A stretch of 64,000 nucleotides of DNA from Pedobacter chinensis. Lineage in GTDB: Bacteria; Bacteroidota; Bacteroidia; Sphingobacteriales; Sphingobacteriaceae. Within the stretch, counting starts at the first letter, position 1, and each line of letters starts with the position of its first letter. The translations under genes and the position numbers were made by a program. The notes beneath the pieces were generated by a model. It ran no database searches. It was not told the origin of the DNA and saw only the letters and a program-made list of their open reading frames with translations. This document shows positions 61,581-64,000 of this stretch, piece by piece. The stretch is taken from positions 1 through 64,000 of the forward strand of contig NZ_QPKV01000009.1 of the NCBI RefSeq assembly GCF_003339865.1, read 5' to 3'.

Positions 61581-63113
61581 TTAGAGCGTACCGCCCCATT
61601 CTTTGCTTTGTTTAATTTTTGTATTTGATAAATCTTGCTGAGGAATGGGTAAAATTTCGTTTTTATTGGCTATAAAACCTTTTGAGGCCAAAACAGTCGG
61701 TGCCAAGCCCCATCTTACCAAATCGAACCAACGGTGGCCTTCGGCCGCCAGTTCCAGTCTGCGCTCCTTCATGATGTTTTCCATGGTTACCGGAAGCGGA
61801 TTCAATCCAACTCTGGCTCTCACGGCGTTAAACATCACATAAGCTTTAGATCCGGCGCCAACTCCGGCACCACTTTTTAATAAAGCTTCAGCTTCCAGCA
61901 TATAGGTGTCTGCCAATCGAATCTCGTACATATCTTGTCCGAAGTTTAATTCCAACTGACCGATTGATGCTTTAGTAGAAACCCGGCCGGCATATTTTTC
62001 GATGAAATAACCCGTATTGGCATTGGCATGTTTATAAGTTACAATACCTGCTTTCTCCAAACTATCCAGGTTGGCCACAGTTGGCTTATTCCTGGGATCA
62101 TAATGGATGAGATCGAAAAATTCCTGAGTAAAAGGTAGAAAACTCCATCCAGATATATAATCTGGTGCTTGTGCTGCAATTACCGGAACATAATTACGTG
62201 GACCAACCAAAATAGACATTACGTTCCCTTCGCCGCTACCCACATTGCCCCAACCCATGTTGGAAGTTGTATTGTAAACAATCTCTAATATAGACTCTGA
62301 ATTAAATTTATTCTTCCAGTTCCATAGGTCTGCATAATTTGTCAACAACCTGTAACCGTATTGGCTATTACCTGGTGATGGTCCGTTTACCAAAGCAAAT
62401 TCGGCTGCAGCCTCAGTCCATTTTTGTTGCCACATATATACTTTTCCCAATATTGCGTGTGCGGCGCCTTGTGTCAATCTACCGCCTTCACTGGCAGCAG
62501 GCACTGTTACCGGCAGATTAGGCATTGCTTCTGTCAGATCTTTGATTACCTGTGCGTAAATTTGATCAGCGGGCACTTGTTCTACATCAAACAATTTATC
62601 GGGCTCAACAGGTAACAGCAATAATGGACAGTTCTTAAATAATTTTACCAAATCAAAATAAAAGAAGGCCCGGAGCGCTTTTACCTCGGCAACATATCTG
62701 GACTTTGTGGTTGCGTTCAAACCTGTAATTCCCTCTATCTTGCTTAAGAAAACATTGGCCCTGTAAACACCAGTAAAGCCTTTGTTCCATAAATGACTTG
62801 CCGCACCGGAGGTGGAGGTTAATGTATAATTGTTGATGGTTTGCAGATCAGCAATGTCCGATGGAGAATCTCCTCCGGCATAGTGATCATCACAAGCTGC
62901 GCTTAAAATATTAACCTTGGTTAAATAGCCTCCAGATTGGTTACCAACCACATCATAAACCGATATCAGTGCCTCTAATGCATCAGAGGGTTTGGAATAA
63001 TAATTAGCTTCCGTTATCCTACCTCTTGGATTTACATCCAATTGCTTTCTGCAAGAACTGAACATATTCACTGCAAGCAAAGCAATTAACACTTTTAAAA
63101 AATTCTTTTTCAT
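61581..63113 (-). CDS. susD: SusD/RagB family nutrient-binding lipoprotein
   Basis: A 510-residue outer-membrane lipoprotein from ATG 63113 (MKKNFLKVLIALL), the start that gives a signal ending FSSC; the ATG at 63137 would overlap susC. The mature start LDVNPRGRITEANYY is typical, TPR-like helices make the SusD N-terminal part, and the C-terminal RRLELAAEGHRWFDLVRWG is the family signature. It forms the lid of the SusC transporter and binds the glycan. Confidence 0.95.
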   Translation of the reverse strand: MKKNFLKVLIALLAVNMFSSCRKQLDVNPRGRITEANYYSKPSDALEALISVYDVVGNQSGGYLTKVNILSAACDDHYAGGDSPSDIADLQTINNYTLTSTSGAASHLWNKGFTGVYRANVFLSKIEGITGLNATTKSRYVAEVKALRAFFYFDLVKLFKNCPLLLLPVEPDKLFDVEQVPADQIYAQVIKDLTEAMPNLPVTVPAASEGGRLTQGAAHAILGKVYMWQQKWTEAAAEFALVNGPSPGNSQYGYRLLTNYADLWNWKNKFNSESILEIVYNTTSNMGWGNVGSGEGNVMSILVGPRNYVPVIAAQAPDYISGWSFLPFTQEFFDLIHYDPRNKPTVANLDSLEKAGIVTYKHANANTGYFIEKYAGRVSTKASIGQLELNFGQDMYEIRLADTYMLEAEALLKSGAGVGAGSKAYVMFNAVRARVGLNPLPVTMENIMKERRLELAAEGHRWFDLVRWGLAPTVLASKGFIANKNEILPIPQQDLSNTKIKQSKEWGGTL

Positions 63114-63123
63114 TTTAAATAAT

Positions 63124-64000
63124 TTAAAATCCAACATTTAATCCTACCATAAATGATCTTGCCTGAGGATAAACACCACGGTCTACCCCAAGTACAGTAC
63201 CGCCGATTTCGGGATCATAACCCGTGTAACCAGTAACAGTCCATAAATTTTCACTCATTACATAAACTCGTACTTTTTGAGCCCCGATTTTTTTGGAAAT
63301 ATTTTGTGGAAAATTATAACCTACCTGAAGAGTTTTCAACCTGAAATAATCACCTTTTTCCAGATACAGGTCAGAAAAATTAGAGTAATTTCTATTTGGA
63401 TCATTCTGCACCACACGAGGAACATTGGTACTGGTATTAGATGGCGTCCATCTGTCCAGAATTTTGGTTTGCCAGTTGGCAAAGGTAACATCCAAACGTC
63501 TAAGCCCCTGAAAAATCATATTCCCGCCAACGCCATTACCAAATGCCACCAAATCAAAGTTTTTATAGCCCAGGTTTAACGTTAAACCATAGGTAAATGT
63601 GGGTATTGGGCTTCCAAGATAAGTTCTGTCAGATGCATTGATGATATCATCCCCATTCAGGTTGGCAAATTTGATATCTCCAGGGCGGGCACTCGGCTGC
63701 AGTCTTCCACCACCAGGTCCCACATAACTATCAACCTCTGCCTGGGTTTGGAAAATACCCAAACGTTGATAGCCGAAATATTCATTAAATGATCTGTCTA
63801 AAGCTGTTCTGGTAAAATTGCCCATATTTTGAAAGCTCTGGGCATTATCTTCTATGAACTCCCTTCCAGGAAGCAGCTTGGTGACCTTATTTTTAAGTGT
63901 GGCCAAGTTTCCATTGAGGCCAAAGTTAACCTGTCCGATTTGCTTTCTGTACCCTAACTCAAACTCAAAACCCGTGTTTTGCATATCACCCACATTTTGA
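63124..64000 (-). CDS. susC: SusC/RagA family TonB-linked receptor, C-terminal part (runs off the window)
   Basis: About 292 C-terminal residues of an outer-membrane beta-barrel; the frame is open to the window edge. GFEFELGYRKQI, the GDIKFANLNGDD repeat-like segment, YGLTLNLGYKNFDL and the terminal GLNVGF are typical of SusC. Its stop overlaps the susD leader region with about 10 bases between genes. It imports oligosaccharides released by surface enzymes with SusD. Confidence 0.95.
   Translation of the reverse strand, partial: QNVGDMQNTGFEFELGYRKQIGQVNFGLNGNLATLKNKVTKLLPGREFIEDNAQSFQNMGNFTRTALDRSFNEYFGYQRLGIFQTQAEVDSYVGPGGGRLQPSARPGDIKFANLNGDDIINASDRTYLGSPIPTFTYGLTLNLGYKNFDLVAFGNGVGGNMIFQGLRRLDVTFANWQTKILDRWTPSNTSTNVPRVVQNDPNRNYSNFSDLYLEKGDYFRLKTLQVGYNFPQNISKKIGAQKVRVYVMSENLWTVTGYTGYDPEIGGTVLGVDRGVYPQARSFMVGLNVGF

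Overview
The window looks like the chromosome of a Bacteroidota bacterium of the Sphingobacteriaceae, most like Pedobacter. The reasons are the low GC, the Bacteroidota promoter grammar (TTTG, 19 bp, TAnnTTTG), a SusC/SusD polysaccharide locus, a DUF4249 lipoprotein beside a TonB-dependent receptor, lipid-A-type KDO transfer, a B12-dependent acyl-CoA mutase and a CrtW/CruF carotenoid cluster. The genus is an inference; no rRNA gene lies inside the window.

Layout. 1-816: three perfectly spaced promoters firing leftwards off the edge, probably the leader of an rRNA operon. 0.8-13.2 kb: housekeeping genes (CoA-binding protein, DinB, FAD oxidoreductase, LemA with two TPM proteins, Nudix, dnaA with a possible oriC or autoregulatory region, acyl-CoA mutase, IscA-type protein, ABC permease). 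13.3-18.1 kb: nucleotide-sugar/capsule genes (cpsB-type phosphatase, galE, UDP-glucuronate decarboxylase, a dead ugd stub) and waaA. 18.1-19 kb: RES/Xre toxin-antitoxin pair. 19.2-20.7 kb: gluconate kinase and ferrochelatase. 20.9-25.4 kb: carotenoid cluster (crtW, ispH, cruF, glycosyltransferase, acyltransferase) interrupted by a YoeB-type toxin-antitoxin pair. 25.4-34.5 kb: a damaged accessory stretch with a dead RAYT transposase, a deletion scar joining an M28 peptidase to a Crp/Fnr C-terminus, a twice-frameshifted lipoprotein with a papain-like C-terminus, two small membrane proteins, and a large repeat cluster. 34.6-47 kb: serine hydrolase, amidohydrolase, MutL, two rhomboids, a membrane EEP phosphatase, a nitroreductase and a large plug-domain surface protein. 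47.1-49.8 kb: a MITE-like repeat field carrying an IS110 element and a GIY-YIG gene. 49.8-55.3 kb: 2-hydroxyacid dehydrogenase, DUF4249/TonB receptor pair, heptaheme cytochrome. 55.3-64 kb: a SusC/SusD locus with GH30, pectate-lyase-like and GH5 enzymes, probably for a beta-glucan.

The strongest find is in the IS110 element (47145-48439). Its boundaries can be read to the base because it split a repeat whose intact copies lie nearby. The non-coding end upstream of the transposase folds as a bridge RNA: a 5' stem-loop, then an internal loop whose two sides match the two halves of the actual insertion site, then a second internal loop whose sides match the two ends of the element. This is the IS621 bridge-RNA architecture, here apparently programmed for the end of a dispersed repeat.

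Other notable points are two families of palindrome-ended dispersed repeats with nested insertions, a matched pair of FNR-like operators in front of two accessory genes, and the toxin-antitoxin module lodged inside the carotenoid cluster.
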